Below are positions 13,815-23,119 of a stretch of 64,000 nt of DNA, one piece after another. Where the stretch lies: assembly GCA_026989015.1 (NCBI GenBank), contig JALSKD010000179.1, positions 1 through 64,000 of the forward strand, written 5' to 3'. This stretch comes from Gammaproteobacteria bacterium (lineage in GTDB: Bacteria; Pseudomonadota; Gammaproteobacteria; GCA-001735895). The translations under genes and the position numbers were made by a program. Every line of letters starts with the position of its first letter. Position 1 is the first letter of the stretch. The notes under the pieces were generated by a model that saw nothing but the letters and a program-made list of their open reading frames with translations, did no database searches and was not told the origin of the DNA.

Positions 13815-13899
13815 GGAACCTCCCTATCACAAATGGATGATTGGCAAACGGCCGAAGACGCTCTATTCTGCGCGGCTTGACCGGCTTCCTTCTACCCGC

Positions 13900-14112
13900 A
13901 TGACCGAAAAAGAATTCGTCGATATCGCCCTGCCCCTCGGACTGACCTTCACCATCGGCTACATGGTGTTCATCATGTACAAGCTGGGCAAGGACTCCAA
14001 GGCCGGCAAGTTCGGCATGGCCATCATCTTCCTGGCCCTCGGGCTTGGCATTTTCGGCTTCGTGCTCAAGTTCTTCATCAAGCTGTACCTGCAGGCCGAT
14101 CTCGACCAATAG
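13900..14112 (+). CDS. DUF2788 small membrane protein
   Basis: A 70-residue protein starting MTEKEFVDIALPLGLTFTIGYM. There are two predicted transmembrane helices (about 8-26 and 42-62) separated by KLGKDSKAGKFGM, the conserved block of the DUF2788 family, which has no known function. I chose the ATG at 13900 because the family starts here and the upstream in-frame codons overlap the region divergent to the sugar dehydrogenase. It ends three bases from the convergent NfeD-like gene. Confidence 0.85.
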   Translation: MTEKEFVDIALPLGLTFTIGYMVFIMYKLGKDSKAGKFGMAIIFLALGLGIFGFVLKFFIKLYLQADLDQ

Positions 14113-14115
14113 CCC

Positions 14116-14592
14116 TCAGGCCGCAGGACAGACCCTGAAGCGTCCGACCTCGACCGCGACCACGCGCACCTTGCTGCCGGCAGGAATCGACGCCACGCCG
14201 CAGCTGTCGTCGATTTCCAGTTTCCACTCGATACCCGAGTAGCGGTAGCGGCCGGGACGCCCGGGCTCCAGAGCCTGCTCGATGCGAAACTCCAGCCCTT
14301 CAAAATCACTGTGCGTACGCGCCGAGGCGTCGCTCCTGTCCTGCAGCGCACGAAATGGTTTCCACAGCAGCGCGCTGGCCAGACCCGTGCAGATACCAAA
14401 GCCGGCGATGCCGGCGACCCAGGTTTCGGGCAGCAGCCCCGCCATCATCAACAGCCCAGTAACCAACGCGCCGATGCCGGCGAACAGGAACACGATGGTC
14501 GAAAAGCCGAAGATCAATGCTTCCAGCACCAGCAGCAGAAAGCCGGTGGCGATCCAGAAGCCGGGCAGGTGGCTGTCGATGTATTCGATCAT
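14116..14592 (-). CDS. NfeD family membrane protein
   Basis: A 158-residue protein of the short NfeD (YbbK) type. Three hydrophobic helices fall in residues about 10-80, followed by a C-terminal OB-fold domain (GLEFRIEQALEPGRPGRYRYSG, then GSKVRVVAVEVGRFRV). Short NfeD proteins pair with SPFH/stomatin proteins in membrane microdomains. Its ATG overlaps the stop of the upstream SPFH gene by four bases, which supports that pairing. Confidence 0.92.
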   Translation of the reverse strand: MIEYIDSHLPGFWIATGFLLLVLEALIFGFSTIVFLFAGIGALVTGLLMMAGLLPETWVAGIAGFGICTGLASALLWKPFRALQDRSDASARTHSDFEGLEFRIEQALEPGRPGRYRYSGIEWKLEIDDSCGVASIPAGSKVRVVAVEVGRFRVCPAA

Positions 14593-15548
14593 TGCGGGTT
14601 CTTTTGCTGGCGATTCAGGGTGTTGATGATGGTCATCGCCTCGGCGACGACGCTGGATGGGCTGGCCTGGCTGTCACTGAGCAGCACCACCGAGGATTCG
14701 CGGGCGATGGCCTCGCGTGCAGCGATGGCCTGCTCGGCCAGATCCAGCTGAATGGCCTTTTGCCCCTTTTCCTCGACCGCCACGCTGCCGATGACTTCCA
14801 GCGCCTTGGCCTTGGCATCGGCCACCGCAAGTATGGCCTGGGCCTCGCCCTCGGCACGCAGGATCTGTTCCGCCTTGTCGGCTTCGGCGGCCAGCACCTT
14901 GGCGCGCTTCTCGCCTTCCGCCACATTGATTGCCGACTGGCGTTCGCCCTCTGATTCGAGAATGGTCGCCCGCTTCTCGCGCTCGGCCTTCATCTGCCGC
15001 TCCATCGCGTCAAGGACGGTGCGCGGCGGTTCGATATCCTTGATCTCGTAACGCAGTACCTGCACCCCCCAGGGTTCCGCGGCATCGTTGATCTGGGAGA
15101 CGATGTTGATATTGAGGGCTTCGCGCTCCTCGAAGGTTTTGTCCAGTTCAATCTTGCCGATCTCGCTGCGCATGGTGGTCTGCGCCAGTTGGGTCACCGC
15201 ATAGACATAGTCGTCCACGCCGTAGGAGGCTTTGTAGGGGTCGATCACCTTGAGATAGAGCACGCCGTCAACCACCAGCTGGATGTTGTCACGGGTGATG
15301 GCCGACTGGCTGGGAACATCCACGGCCTGCTCTTTCAATGACCGAACGAAGGCCACCTTGTCGATGAACGGCACCAGAAAGTTCAGTCCCGCGGTCATGG
15401 TCTTGTGGTATTTCCCGAAGCGCTCGATCACATAGGCGTAGTTCTGCGGCACGAACTTGATCGAGGATTTGACCAGCACCAGCACCAGAATGGCGAGGCC
15501 AACCCAGAAGTTGAACAGCAGGTCGATGAGGGCATTGAAATCGTTCAT
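14589..15548 (-). CDS. SPFH/Band 7 (stomatin-like, QmcA type) membrane protein
   Basis: A 319-residue protein. It has one N-terminal transmembrane helix (about 8-26), then the paraslipin signature IKFVPQNYAYVIERFGKYHKTMTAGLN. The SPFH domain follows (QAVDVPSQSAITRDN, then VLYLKVIDPYKASYGV). A long Ala/Glu-rich helix (about 190-280) drives oligomerisation. Relatives form large ring complexes in the inner membrane and modulate proteases such as FtsH. It is coupled to the NfeD gene, the standard partnership. Confidence 0.92.
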   Translation of the reverse strand: MNDFNALIDLLFNFWVGLAILVLVLVKSSIKFVPQNYAYVIERFGKYHKTMTAGLNFLVPFIDKVAFVRSLKEQAVDVPSQSAITRDNIQLVVDGVLYLKVIDPYKASYGVDDYVYAVTQLAQTTMRSEIGKIELDKTFEEREALNINIVSQINDAAEPWGVQVLRYEIKDIEPPRTVLDAMERQMKAEREKRATILESEGERQSAINVAEGEKRAKVLAAEADKAEQILRAEGEAQAILAVADAKAKALEVIGSVAVEEKGQKAIQLDLAEQAIAAREAIARESSVVLLSDSQASPSSVVAEAMTIINTLNRQQKNPQ

Positions 15549-15617
15549 TCGGGCATCCTTGAAGTATGGGCTTGCGGGATTCGATGATGCGGCCTTAACC
15601 GCGCTTTTGCAAGTCGT

Positions 15618-17174
15618 CTAGCACCTGTCGCGCTCAGCCAGCAGCGTCTCGCAGTGGCTCACCGCCTGCAGCATCTGCTCGGCATCGGCAAAGCGCTGAT
15701 AGGTCTTCTTCTGCAGAGCCTTGGCGATGACCTGCCGTATCGACTCGGGTACCTTTAGCAGATCGAGATCCACTTCCGTTTGACTGACACGCTTCTTGAC
15801 GGACTTCAGGTCATCGGCCACAAAGGGTTGCACGCCCGTCATCAGGTGATACACGGTGACCGCCAGCGAAAACAGGTCACTGCGACCGTCCAGCCGCTTG
15901 CCGGCCAACTGTTCCGGGGACATGTACGAAGGCGTGCCGATGATTTTTGTCTGGTGGTCGAACTGCCGGCTGCGATTCCATGCGGCGCCGAAGTCGGTCA
16001 CGATATAGCGCTTGTGCTGACGGTCGAACATGATATTGGCCGGCTTGATGTCTCCATGCACGATGCCCTTGCGATGAGCTGCGATCAGCGCCTCAAGCAC
16101 GGAACGCATTACCCTCAGACTCTCCGCCGCAGTCAGATAGCGCTTTCGCGCGAGTCGTGCCGACAGCGGGTAGCCGTCGATATAGTCCATCGCAATATAG
16201 GCGCGGTCATCGATAATGTCGGCATCATGGATTTTGACGATATTGGGGTGATCGAGGCTGGATACGGTCATTGCTTCGTGGAGAAAGGTCATGATGTCCC
16301 GCTCGCCGGTACTGTCATCGAGTTTCTGGTGCAGCAGCTTCAGTGCGACACGACGATGGGTGTGCAGATCCTCTGCCTCGTGGACCTCGGCCGTGGCGCC
16401 TATGGCCTTGCGTCCCAGCAGGAGGTAATGACCGAAAGGCTCTCCGCCCTGGGTCGACCGGTCGTTCGCATCCGACTCGTCCATCGCCATGTCCGACAAG
16501 CGGCGCGGATGCAGCTGGGCTTCCATGTGATCGACGAAATCCTGCATGCCGGGATCGAACTGCACCAGCCACTGATAGAGGTAACGCGCCAGCAGCCAGT
16601 TTTTTTCGGCCTCGATCTTTTGGCCAAGCTCGTAGGCCAGCTCGAACATGTCGTCGGAAAACGGGCAGCTCTTGAGCAGGAACACCGCTGAAGCATGGTC
16701 CCCTCGAGCCATCAGATCGCGAATCTCCTCGATGCGGCAGGAGGGTTTGCGATTCAGCAGCTGCCTCAGGCCATGGCGACGGTTCCAGGCCATCAGCAAC
16801 AATCCGCTGACCAGCAACGCCGCGCTCGGCCACAGCAGCGGCAGCCACAGCCCGCTGAACAGGGCCAGCAGGATTTCCAGCATCATCAGCGCAAAGCCGG
16901 TCAGCAGCAGAAAGGCAAGGCTGGGGCCCTTCGGATTGACGCGGCAGGACTCGATACACAGCCAGGTCTGTGTCAGCGCAATCAGCAGCCACCACAAGGG
17001 CAGGGAAAGCCGGATACCCGTGGGCATCGGGTGCGCAAACGGGACCCGCTCGAGCAGCTGGCGATAGAGCATGATTTCCGCCTGCTGCAGGGACGACAAT
17101 CCGGTGGCCACAAGCGCCAGCAGAAGCACCCCTCCTGTCAGCGCCGCCTTCCCTGAAACCGGCAGGCGTTTCAT
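15618..17174 (-). CDS. Membrane-anchored serine/threonine protein kinase
   Basis: A 518-residue protein. Four hydrophobic helices lie at about 11-28, 57-76, 86-108 and 110-130. A helical linker (about 140-245) follows, then a Hanks-type kinase domain (about 247-515). Visible kinase residues are Lys279 in VALKLL, a likely Glu300, Asp375/Lys377/Asn380 in HGDIKPAN, Asp394 in DFG and the GTPSYMSPEQ segment. The HRD arginine is glycine (HGD), so it is a non-RD kinase. The glycine loop (GRKAIGATAEV) is looser than consensus. It starts four bases behind metH and is surely co-transcribed, but no target is apparent. Confidence 0.9.
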   Translation of the reverse strand: MKRLPVSGKAALTGGVLLLALVATGLSSLQQAEIMLYRQLLERVPFAHPMPTGIRLSLPLWWLLIALTQTWLCIESCRVNPKGPSLAFLLLTGFALMMLEILLALFSGLWLPLLWPSAALLVSGLLLMAWNRRHGLRQLLNRKPSCRIEEIRDLMARGDHASAVFLLKSCPFSDDMFELAYELGQKIEAEKNWLLARYLYQWLVQFDPGMQDFVDHMEAQLHPRRLSDMAMDESDANDRSTQGGEPFGHYLLLGRKAIGATAEVHEAEDLHTHRRVALKLLHQKLDDSTGERDIMTFLHEAMTVSSLDHPNIVKIHDADIIDDRAYIAMDYIDGYPLSARLARKRYLTAAESLRVMRSVLEALIAAHRKGIVHGDIKPANIMFDRQHKRYIVTDFGAAWNRSRQFDHQTKIIGTPSYMSPEQLAGKRLDGRSDLFSLAVTVYHLMTGVQPFVADDLKSVKKRVSQTEVDLDLLKVPESIRQVIAKALQKKTYQRFADAEQMLQAVSHCETLLAERDRC

Positions 17175-17178
17175 CGGT

Positions 17179-20100
17179 TCAGGGCTCGTAGTTCAGCACC
17201 GGCGCCAGCCAGCGTTCGACCCAGGCCACGGACTGCCCCTTGCGGCGGGCATAGTCTTCGACCTGGTCGCGGTTGATCTTGCCGACGCCAAAATAGCGTG
17301 CCTCGGGATGGGCGAAAAGAAAACCCGAAACCGAAGCCATCGGCAGCATGGCAAAGGAATCGGTGATTCCGATGCCGATGCGTTCATCGGGCCGGATCAT
17401 CTGCCACAGCAGGGCCTTTTCCGTGTGGTCCGGACAGGCCGGATAGCCGGGCGCCGGGCGAATGCCGCGGTAACGCTCGCGGATCAGATCCTGATTCTCC
17501 AGCGCCTCATCGGGGGCATAACCCCAGTCCTCCCGTCGCAGCTTGCGGTGCAGCCATTCCGCCGCCGATTCGGCCAATCGGTCGGCCAGCGCCTTGGCCA
17601 TGATGGCGCTGTAATCGTCGTGATTCGCTTCATGCGAGGCAACGATGGGGTCGAGACCGATACCGGCGGTGACCGCGAATGCACCGATCCAGTCCTCCAG
17701 CCCGGTTTCCTCGGGGGCGATGAAATCGGAGAGACACTGGTTCGGTTTGCCCGGCGGTTTCTGGTTCTGCTGGCGCAGGTGGTGCAGGGTCATCCATTCC
17801 TGATCGCGTTGCCCATCGGCCCAGACCACGATGTCGTCGGTGCGGCTGTTGGCCGGGAAGAACCCATAGGCTGCCCGGGCGGTGAGCTGTCGGTTATCGA
17901 CAAGCTCGGCAAGCATTTCACGCGCATCGGCGAACAGCTTGCGCGCTTCTTCACCGACGATTTCGTCATCAAGAATCCGGGGATAGCTGCCGTGCAATTC
18001 CCAGGCATGAAAAAAGGGTGTCCAGTCGATGGTTTCGACCAGTTCCTCCAAGGGTATCTCGTCGATCTGATGTACACCCGGATTACGAGGCGCGGGCGGT
18101 GTATAACCGGTCCAGTCGATGGGCGTTCGGTTGGCCCGGGCCTGCTCAAGCGTGAGGAATTTCTTTTTCGATTGCTTGCCGGCATGCAATTGCCGCACCT
18201 GTTCATATTCCCGATCCAGATCGGCGACAAAACCGGGCTTGAGGCTGTCGCTGAGCAGTGACGAGGCCACGCCAACCGCCCGCGATGCGTCCTTGACATA
18301 CACCACCGGTTGTTCGTAATGGGGCGCGATCTTGACGGCGGTATGCACCCGCGATGTGGTCGCGCCACCAATCATCAGTGGGATATCGAAACCCTGGCGT
18401 TGCATTTCCTTCGCCACATGGACCATCTCGTCCAGGGACGGGGTGATCAGGCCGGAGAGGCCGATGATGTCCACCTGTTCCTCACGCGCCTTGCGCAGGA
18501 TGGTCTCGGCCGGCACCATGACGCCCAGGTCGACGATTTCGTAGCTGTTGCACTGCAACACCACGCCTACGATGTTCTTGCCGATGTCGTGCACATCGCC
18601 CTTGACCGTGGCCATCAGGATCTTGCCGTTGCTGCTCAGGTCATCGGCCGATTTTTCCGCTTCCAGGTAAGGCAGCAGATAGGCCACCGCCTGTTTCATC
18701 ACCCGAGCGGACTTGACCACCTGGGGCAGAAACATCTTGCCTTCCCCGAACAGGTCGCCGACCACATTCATGCCCGCCATCAGCGGCCCTTCGATGACTT
18801 CCAGCGAACTGGGGTATTTCTGCCGCGCGGCTTCGGTGTCCTCCTCGATGAACTCGGTGATCCCCTTGACCAGCGCATGTTCAAGGCGTTTGTCCACTTC
18901 CCAGCTGCGCCATTCCAGGTCGGCCTTGTTGTCCTGGGTCTTGCCGTCACCACGGTATTTTTCGGCGATTTCCAGCAGGGCCTCGGTGGCGCCCGGGTGG
19001 CGGTTGAGTACCACATCCTCGACCTTTTCGCGCAGCTCCTCCGGTATGTCGGAATAGATCGCCAACTGTCCCGCATTGACGATACCCATATCCATGCCGG
19101 CGCGTATCGCGTGGTACAGGAACACCGCGTGGATGGCCTCGCGTACCGGGTTGTTTCCGCGGAAGGAAAAGGAGACATTCGATACGCCGCCACTGACCAG
19201 CGCGTGCGGCAGATTCTGCTTGATGTATTTCGTCGCCTCGAAGAAGTCGACCGCGTAGTTGTCGTGCTCGGGAATGCCGGTGGCAATGGCGAAGATATTG
19301 GGGTCGAAGATGATGTCTTCGGGCGGGAACCCCACCTCATCGACCAGGATGCGGTAGGCGCGTGCGCAAATCTCGATCTTGCGTTCGGCAGTGTCGGCCT
19401 GCCCTTCCTCGTCGAAGGCCATGACCACGGCAGCAGCCCCGTAGCGACGGATCAACCGGGCCTGTTCGACAAACCGGTCCACGCCTTCCTTCATGCTGAT
19501 GGAGTTGACGACGCCTTTTCCCTGGATGCACTGCAGGCCGGCCTCAATGACTTCCCACTTGGAGGAGTCAATCATGATTGGTACCCGTGCGATGTCCGGC
19601 TCGGAGGCGATCAGATTGAGGAAACGCACCATCGCCTCCTTCGATTCGAGCAGTCCCTCGTCCATGTTGATATCGATGATCTGTGCGCCATTCTCCACCT
19701 GCTCCCGGGCCACATCGAGCGCGGTTTCATAATCGCCTTCCATGATCAAGCGCTTGAAGCGGGCCGATCCGGTCACATTGGTGCGTTCGCCCACATTGAC
19801 GAACAGGCTGTCCTCGTAGATGTTCAGTGGTTCCAGCCCCGACAACTGGCAGGCAACGGGCAGGTCCGGGAGTGGCCTGGGAGGGTATTTGGATACCCTG
19901 TCGACTATGGCCCGTATATGCTCCGGCGTGGTGCCACAACACCCACCGACGATATTGAGAAATCCACTCTGTGCCCATTCCTCGATCTCGGCAGCCACAT
20001 CGTCAGGTGTTTCGTCGTATTCGCCAAACTCGTTGGGCAAACCGGCATTGGGGTGAGCCGATACATGGGTTTCGGAGATGTTTGAAAGAATCTCGACATA

Positions 20101-20868
20101 CTGACGCAGTTCCCGGGGGCCCAGCGCGCAGTTAAGCCCGATGGATACCGGTTGTACATGGCGCAGGCTGTTGTAGAAGGCCTCGGTCGTCTGACCCGAG
20201 AGGGTGCGCCCGGAGGCATCGGTTATGGTCCCGGAGATCATGATCGGCAGCTTGCGACCCAGTTCGTCGAACACCTGCTCCACCGCAAAGGCGGCGGCCT
20301 TGGCATTGAGGGTGTCGAAGATGGTTTCGATCAGGATCAGATCGGCGCCGCCCTCGATCAGTCCACGCGTCGCCTCGGTGTAGATCTCCACCAGTTCGGC
20401 AAAGCTGATGTTGCGAAACCCCGGATCGTTGACATCGGGCGACAGCGAAGCGGTACGGCTGGTCGGTCCGAGGACGCCGGCCACAAACCTCGGCCGATCG
20501 GGAGTCGAGGCGGTTGTTTCGTCGCAGACCGCCCGCGCCAGCGCGGCCGACGCCCGGTTGATTTCGTAGGCCAGCTCCTCCATGCCGTAGTCGGCCATGG
20601 AGATGCGGTTGGCGTTGAAGGTATTGGTTTCGACGATATCCGCCCCGGCATCCAGATAGGCCCGATGGATGTCGCGTATGATGCCCGGCTGGGTCAGCGA
20701 CAGCAGATCGTTGTTGCCCTTGAGTGGCGTGGGCCAGTCAGCGAAGCGCTCACCCCGGTAATCGGCTTCCTCAAGCTCGTAGGACTGGATCATGGTGCCC
20801 ATGGCGCCATCGAGGAACAGGATGCGTTGCTTCAGGGCATCCAGGAATCGGGAACTGGAGTCGGTCAC
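17179..20868 (-). CDS. metH: Cobalamin-dependent methionine synthase
   Basis: Transfers a methyl group from methyltetrahydrofolate to homocysteine via methylcobalamin. The product has 1229 residues (E. coli 1227). In order: a homocysteine/zinc domain ending in [13 protein letters not shown]; the folate domain beginning [15 protein letters not shown]; the B12 cap and Rossmann domain with the axial His in [14 protein letters not shown]; and the SAM-dependent reactivation domain with [16 protein letters not shown] chose the GTG at 20868 because homologues begin VTDSSS-like and a TAGAAT -10-like hexamer at 20901-20906 lies just upstream; the ATG at 20940 would precede that box. I see no cobalamin riboswitch in the short leader. 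Confidence 0.97.
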   Translation of the reverse strand: MTDSSSRFLDALKQRILFLDGAMGTMIQSYELEEADYRGERFADWPTPLKGNNDLLSLTQPGIIRDIHRAYLDAGADIVETNTFNANRISMADYGMEELAYEINRASAALARAVCDETTASTPDRPRFVAGVLGPTSRTASLSPDVNDPGFRNISFAELVEIYTEATRGLIEGGADLILIETIFDTLNAKAAAFAVEQVFDELGRKLPIMISGTITDASGRTLSGQTTEAFYNSLRHVQPVSIGLNCALGPRELRQYVEILSNISETHVSAHPNAGLPNEFGEYDETPDDVAAEIEEWAQSGFLNIVGGCCGTTPEHIRAIVDRVSKYPPRPLPDLPVACQLSGLEPLNIYEDSLFVNVGERTNVTGSARFKRLIMEGDYETALDVAREQVENGAQIIDINMDEGLLESKEAMVRFLNLIASEPDIARVPIMIDSSKWEVIEAGLQCIQGKGVVNSISMKEGVDRFVEQARLIRRYGAAAVVMAFDEEGQADTAERKIEICARAYRILVDEVGFPPEDIIFDPNIFAIATGIPEHDNYAVDFFEATKYIKQNLPHALVSGGVSNVSFSFRGNNPVREAIHAVFLYHAIRAGMDMGIVNAGQLAIYSDIPEELREKVEDVVLNRHPGATEALLEIAEKYRGDGKTQDNKADLEWRSWEVDKRLEHALVKGITEFIEEDTEAARQKYPSSLEVIEGPLMAGMNVVGDLFGEGKMFLPQVVKSARVMKQAVAYLLPYLEAEKSADDLSSNGKILMATVKGDVHDIGKNIVGVVLQCNSYEIVDLGVMVPAETILRKAREEQVDIIGLSGLITPSLDEMVHVAKEMQRQGFDIPLMIGGATTSRVHTAVKIAPHYEQPVVYVKDASRAVGVASSLLSDSLKPGFVADLDREYEQVRQLHAGKQSKKKFLTLEQARANRTPIDWTGYTPPAPRNPGVHQIDEIPLEELVETIDWTPFFHAWELHGSYPRILDDEIVGEEARKLFADAREMLAELVDNRQLTARAAYGFFPANSRTDDIVVWADGQRDQEWMTLHHLRQQNQKPPGKPNQCLSDFIAPEETGLEDWIGAFAVTAGIGLDPIVASHEANHDDYSAIMAKALADRLAESAAEWLHRKLRREDWGYAPDEALENQDLIRERYRGIRPAPGYPACPDHTEKALLWQMIRPDERIGIGITDSFAMLPMASVSGFLFAHPEARYFGVGKINRDQVEDYARRKGQSVAWVERWLAPVLNYEP

Positions 20869-20957
20869 TGCGCGGTCGTCCGGAAAAATGTGAAACCGGC
20901 ATTCTACACGATTGCCCCGTGCGGAGGCATGGCCTACCATCGGCTTCCCGCTACAGA

Positions 20958-21533
20958 ATGGCCGTTTCCGACATGGGCAATCGCCTCTCGCGCATCATCA
21001 CCGGCACCGGCGACGCCGGAGAAACCGGCCTGGCCGATGGCTCGCGCTGCCGAAAGTCCTCGCCACGCATCGAAGCCCTGGGCGAACTCGACGAACTGAA
21101 CTCGATCATCGGCCTGGCCCGCGCGGCCATCGATGACACGGAGGCCGGCGAAGTGCTGTTGCAGATCCAGCACGACCTGTTCGACTTGGGTGCCGAACTC
21201 TGTCAGCCCGAAAAACGCCTGATCGGCGGGGACTATCCCGACGCCCTGACCCGCCAGGCCGAAGCCCTCAACGCCAGATTGCCGCCGCTGCGTGAATTCA
21301 TCCTGCCCGGCGGCAGCGAGGCGCTGGCCCGCCTGCACCTGGCCCGCAGCGTCAGCCGCCGTGCCGAACGGGCGCTGGTGCGGCTGGCCGATACCGAGAC
21401 CGTCAACGGACATACCCTCGCTTACCTGAACCGGCTGTCGGACCTGCTGTTCATACTCGGACGCCACCTGGCGCAAGAACTGGGTCTGCGGGAAGAACTC
21501 TGGCAGCCCGCCCGTTCCCGGACTAGATCCTGA
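20958..21533 (+). CDS. PduO-type cob(I)alamin adenosyltransferase
   Basis: Attaches the adenosyl group to cob(I)alamin, making coenzyme B12. The protein is about 186-191 residues and all helical. The N-terminal ATP-binding signature [15 protein letters not shown] is clear, except that the usual Arg before TGD is Gly (ITGTGD). Downstream motifs are [50 protein letters not shown] and [13 protein letters not shown]. Two ATGs are plausible (20958 and 20973); homologues tend to begin at the second, MGNRLSRI, and neither has a strong Shine-Dalgarno. It diverges from metH. Its 3' end overlaps the convergent flavoprotein by 11 bases. Confidence 0.92.
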   Translation: MAVSDMGNRLSRIITGTGDAGETGLADGSRCRKSSPRIEALGELDELNSIIGLARAAIDDTEAGEVLLQIQHDLFDLGAELCQPEKRLIGGDYPDALTRQAEALNARLPPLREFILPGGSEALARLHLARSVSRRAERALVRLADTETVNGHTLAYLNRLSDLLFILGRHLAQELGLREELWQPARSRTRS

Positions 21534-22521
21534 TCAGGGTATCGATGCGCCAGTGACGGTCGTCGATTCCGGCATCACGAAAGCGTTGTTCGGCGATTTG
21601 TCGGTAGGTTTCCGGCAGGGTCAGGTACACATCGGAAAACTTGATGGCAGGCTCCTGAACGAGGATCTTGCCGATCACCGCATCGATGCACTGATCCGAG
21701 GGTTCGCGGATGGCGATCGGGAAATAGCGGATATTGTCCATTGCGTCTTCGATCGACCGGCAGTAATTCTCGCGGTAGGGCGTGTGATTCGGTGTCACCA
21801 CCCAGTAGAGGTGGATGATCTGCGGCTTTTCCAGCGCGATGGCATGCTCGATCAGGCTCTTGATGCTCGCAAAGCCCGTGTCATAGGCAATGAACACCAG
21901 CGGACGCGTGCCGTCGTCATCGAGCACGAAATCCCCCCAGGGACCGGTCAGGCCGACCCGGTCGTTCTTCTTCAGTCGATGGAAGACATGTTCGCTGAAG
22001 GCGTCCCCCGGCCGGTACTTGACATGAATTTCGGGTTTCAGGCCGTCGCAGGGGCAACTGGCGATGGATTTGTTGCGTGACAGGCCATCACCCAGCTCTA
22101 CCGTCACATGCTGCCCGGCAAGAAACTGCAGCGGCTGGCTGCGCGGGGTCTTGAGCAGCAGCTGCATGACATCATCGGACAGGCGTTCCATGCGGTAGAC
22201 GCGCGCCTCGATCTGCTGTTGCGGTATCTCGCGCGGGCTCCCGACCTCGTCGGCCTGGATCACGCAGTCGCTTCTTGGCGAATTGATGCAGGCAAGAAAC
22301 TGTCGATTGGCCTTTTGTTGCGGACTGAGCAGGTAATCGGAGAAGCGTATGGCGCCGATCTCGCCTTCGACCAGACGGGCCAGGCAGTCTCCACAGCCAC
22401 CGGTTTCGCAGCCGTAGTGCAGGTTGATGCCGTGTTCGAGCGCCGCATGCAGGAAGCTCTGGTGCTCCGAGCAGTCGAATTCATGCCCGCTGGGCAGGAT
22501 GCGCACCCTATGCGTGGGCAT
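21523..22521 (-). CDS. [2Fe-2S] ferredoxin-FAD/NAD oxidoreductase-like protein with altered motifs
   Basis: A 332-residue protein. Residues 1-95 are a plant-type ferredoxin domain with Cys38, Cys43, Cys46 and Cys78 (GCETGGCGDC then ACINSPRSDC). Residues about 103-205 resemble the FAD domain of ferredoxin reductases and about 206-310 the NAD domain, close in layout to CDP-6-deoxyglucoseen reductase (AscD). The usual flavin motif RxYS is RNKS (149-152). The nucleotide loop GGTGFAP is YDTGFAS (213-219), so cofactor use may differ. It lies 36 bases behind the HTH/coiled-coil gene, which suggests an operon. The substrate is unknown, and a sugar role should not be assumed. Confidence 0.82.
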   Translation of the reverse strand: MPTHRVRILPSGHEFDCSEHQSFLHAALEHGINLHYGCETGGCGDCLARLVEGEIGAIRFSDYLLSPQQKANRQFLACINSPRSDCVIQADEVGSPREIPQQQIEARVYRMERLSDDVMQLLLKTPRSQPLQFLAGQHVTVELGDGLSRNKSIASCPCDGLKPEIHVKYRPGDAFSEHVFHRLKKNDRVGLTGPWGDFVLDDDGTRPLVFIAYDTGFASIKSLIEHAIALEKPQIIHLYWVVTPNHTPYRENYCRSIEDAMDNIRYFPIAIREPSDQCIDAVIGKILVQEPAIKFSDVYLTLPETYRQIAEQRFRDAGIDDRHWRIDTLIRI

Positions 22522-22557
22522 GCCTGTTTGCCGCGGGACGGGGTCGCTGGTCTGCCG

Positions 22558-22995
22558 TCAGCCCCGGCACTGCCGGTACTGGTGCATCATCCAGCCGATG
22601 AAGGCCGCCAGGGTCTGCTTCTGCTGCCGATCGCAGTGCTTCTGCATTTCCTCCAGCCGCGATTTGCTTTCCATCAGCAGGCGTTCGTATTCGCCAATCT
22701 TGAACTGGGCCTGCTGCAGGCGAATCTGCAGCCGGTTGACCTGGTCCATCAGCGACTGTTCCGAAGGCACGATACCGGTAAAGGCCTTGTGTATCGCCTC
22801 CTGCTGAATCCGCGCCACCCGCTGCAGTTCCCGTTCGTTGTCGAGTTCTGTCTGAGGGTAGAGTTTGAGCAGGGATTCGACCGTGACATCGCCTTCGAAG
22901 ACATCCAGCTTGCCCTGTTTGATGTCCTGTTGTATCTGCCGGCGACTGATGCCGGCGAGCTTGGCGGCGCGCGCCAGATTGAGGTGGTGTTCCAT
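22558..22995 (-). CDS. HTH (MerR/excisionase-like) and coiled-coil putative regulator
   Basis: A 145-residue protein that I do not recognise by name. Residues about 6-48 form a winged-helix or MerR/excisionase-like HTH (LARAAKLAGISRRQIQQDIK, then a wing KLDVFEGDVTVESL). Residues about 55-125 are a long coiled coil (QVNRLQIRLQQAQFKIGEYE is typical). The C-terminus is Trp/Met/Cys-containing (WMMHQYRQCRG). The ATG at 22995 follows AGAGA. Its promoter region contains an array of CCCAT/ATGGG inverted repeats, one inside the -35/-10 spacer, so it may repress itself and the flavoprotein gene behind it. Confidence 0.78.
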   Translation of the reverse strand: MEHHLNLARAAKLAGISRRQIQQDIKQGKLDVFEGDVTVESLLKLYPQTELDNERELQRVARIQQEAIHKAFTGIVPSEQSLMDQVNRLQIRLQQAQFKIGEYERLLMESKSRLEEMQKHCDRQQKQTLAAFIGWMMHQYRQCRG

Positions 22996-23110
22996 GGGTT
23001 TCTCTGTGTTTTACCACAACAGGTATAACCCCATGGGGAGAGTTTATCAAGGCGAGAATACCCATAAATGGGTAGATCATCGAAAGATTCGATGGGTCAG
23101 GGCACCCCAT
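22991..23110. repeat. Array of CCCAT/ATGGG inverted repeats (candidate operators)
   Basis: Four sites occur in 120 bases. They are CCATGG at the start codon (22992-22997), CCCCATGGGG (23029-23038), TACCCAT-AA-ATGGGTA (23059-23074), and the imperfect ATGGG...CCCAT pair between 23092 and 23110. The centres of the last three are about 33-35 bases apart, near three helical turns. The second site fills the spacer of the predicted promoter and the third abuts its -35 side, as expected for a repressor. Confidence 0.6.
23022..23050 (-). promoter_or_regulatory. Predicted sigma-70 promoter of the HTH-flavoprotein operon
   Basis: On the minus strand TTGATA (23045-23050) and TATACC (23022-23027) are exactly 17 bases apart. 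The palindrome CCCCATGGGG lies in the spacer. The start would be near 23015, giving a leader of about 20 bases before the ATG at 22995. Confidence 0.6.
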
Positions 23111-23119
23111 CAACAGCGC

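Noticed and set aside
20869-20940. An upstream ATG extension of metH by 24 codons
   Set aside because: Homologues start at the GTG at 20868, and a -10-like box lies between the two candidates, although a GGGA stretch precedes the upstream ATG.
20869-20957. A cobalamin riboswitch between metH and the adenosyltransferase gene
   Set aside because: Only about 90 bases are available and no B12-box-like sequence is seen.
21523-22521. Calling the flavoprotein a CDP-6-deoxyglucoseen reductase in sugar synthesis
   Set aside because: No dideoxysugar genes are present and two cofactor motifs are changed; only the domain layout is shared.
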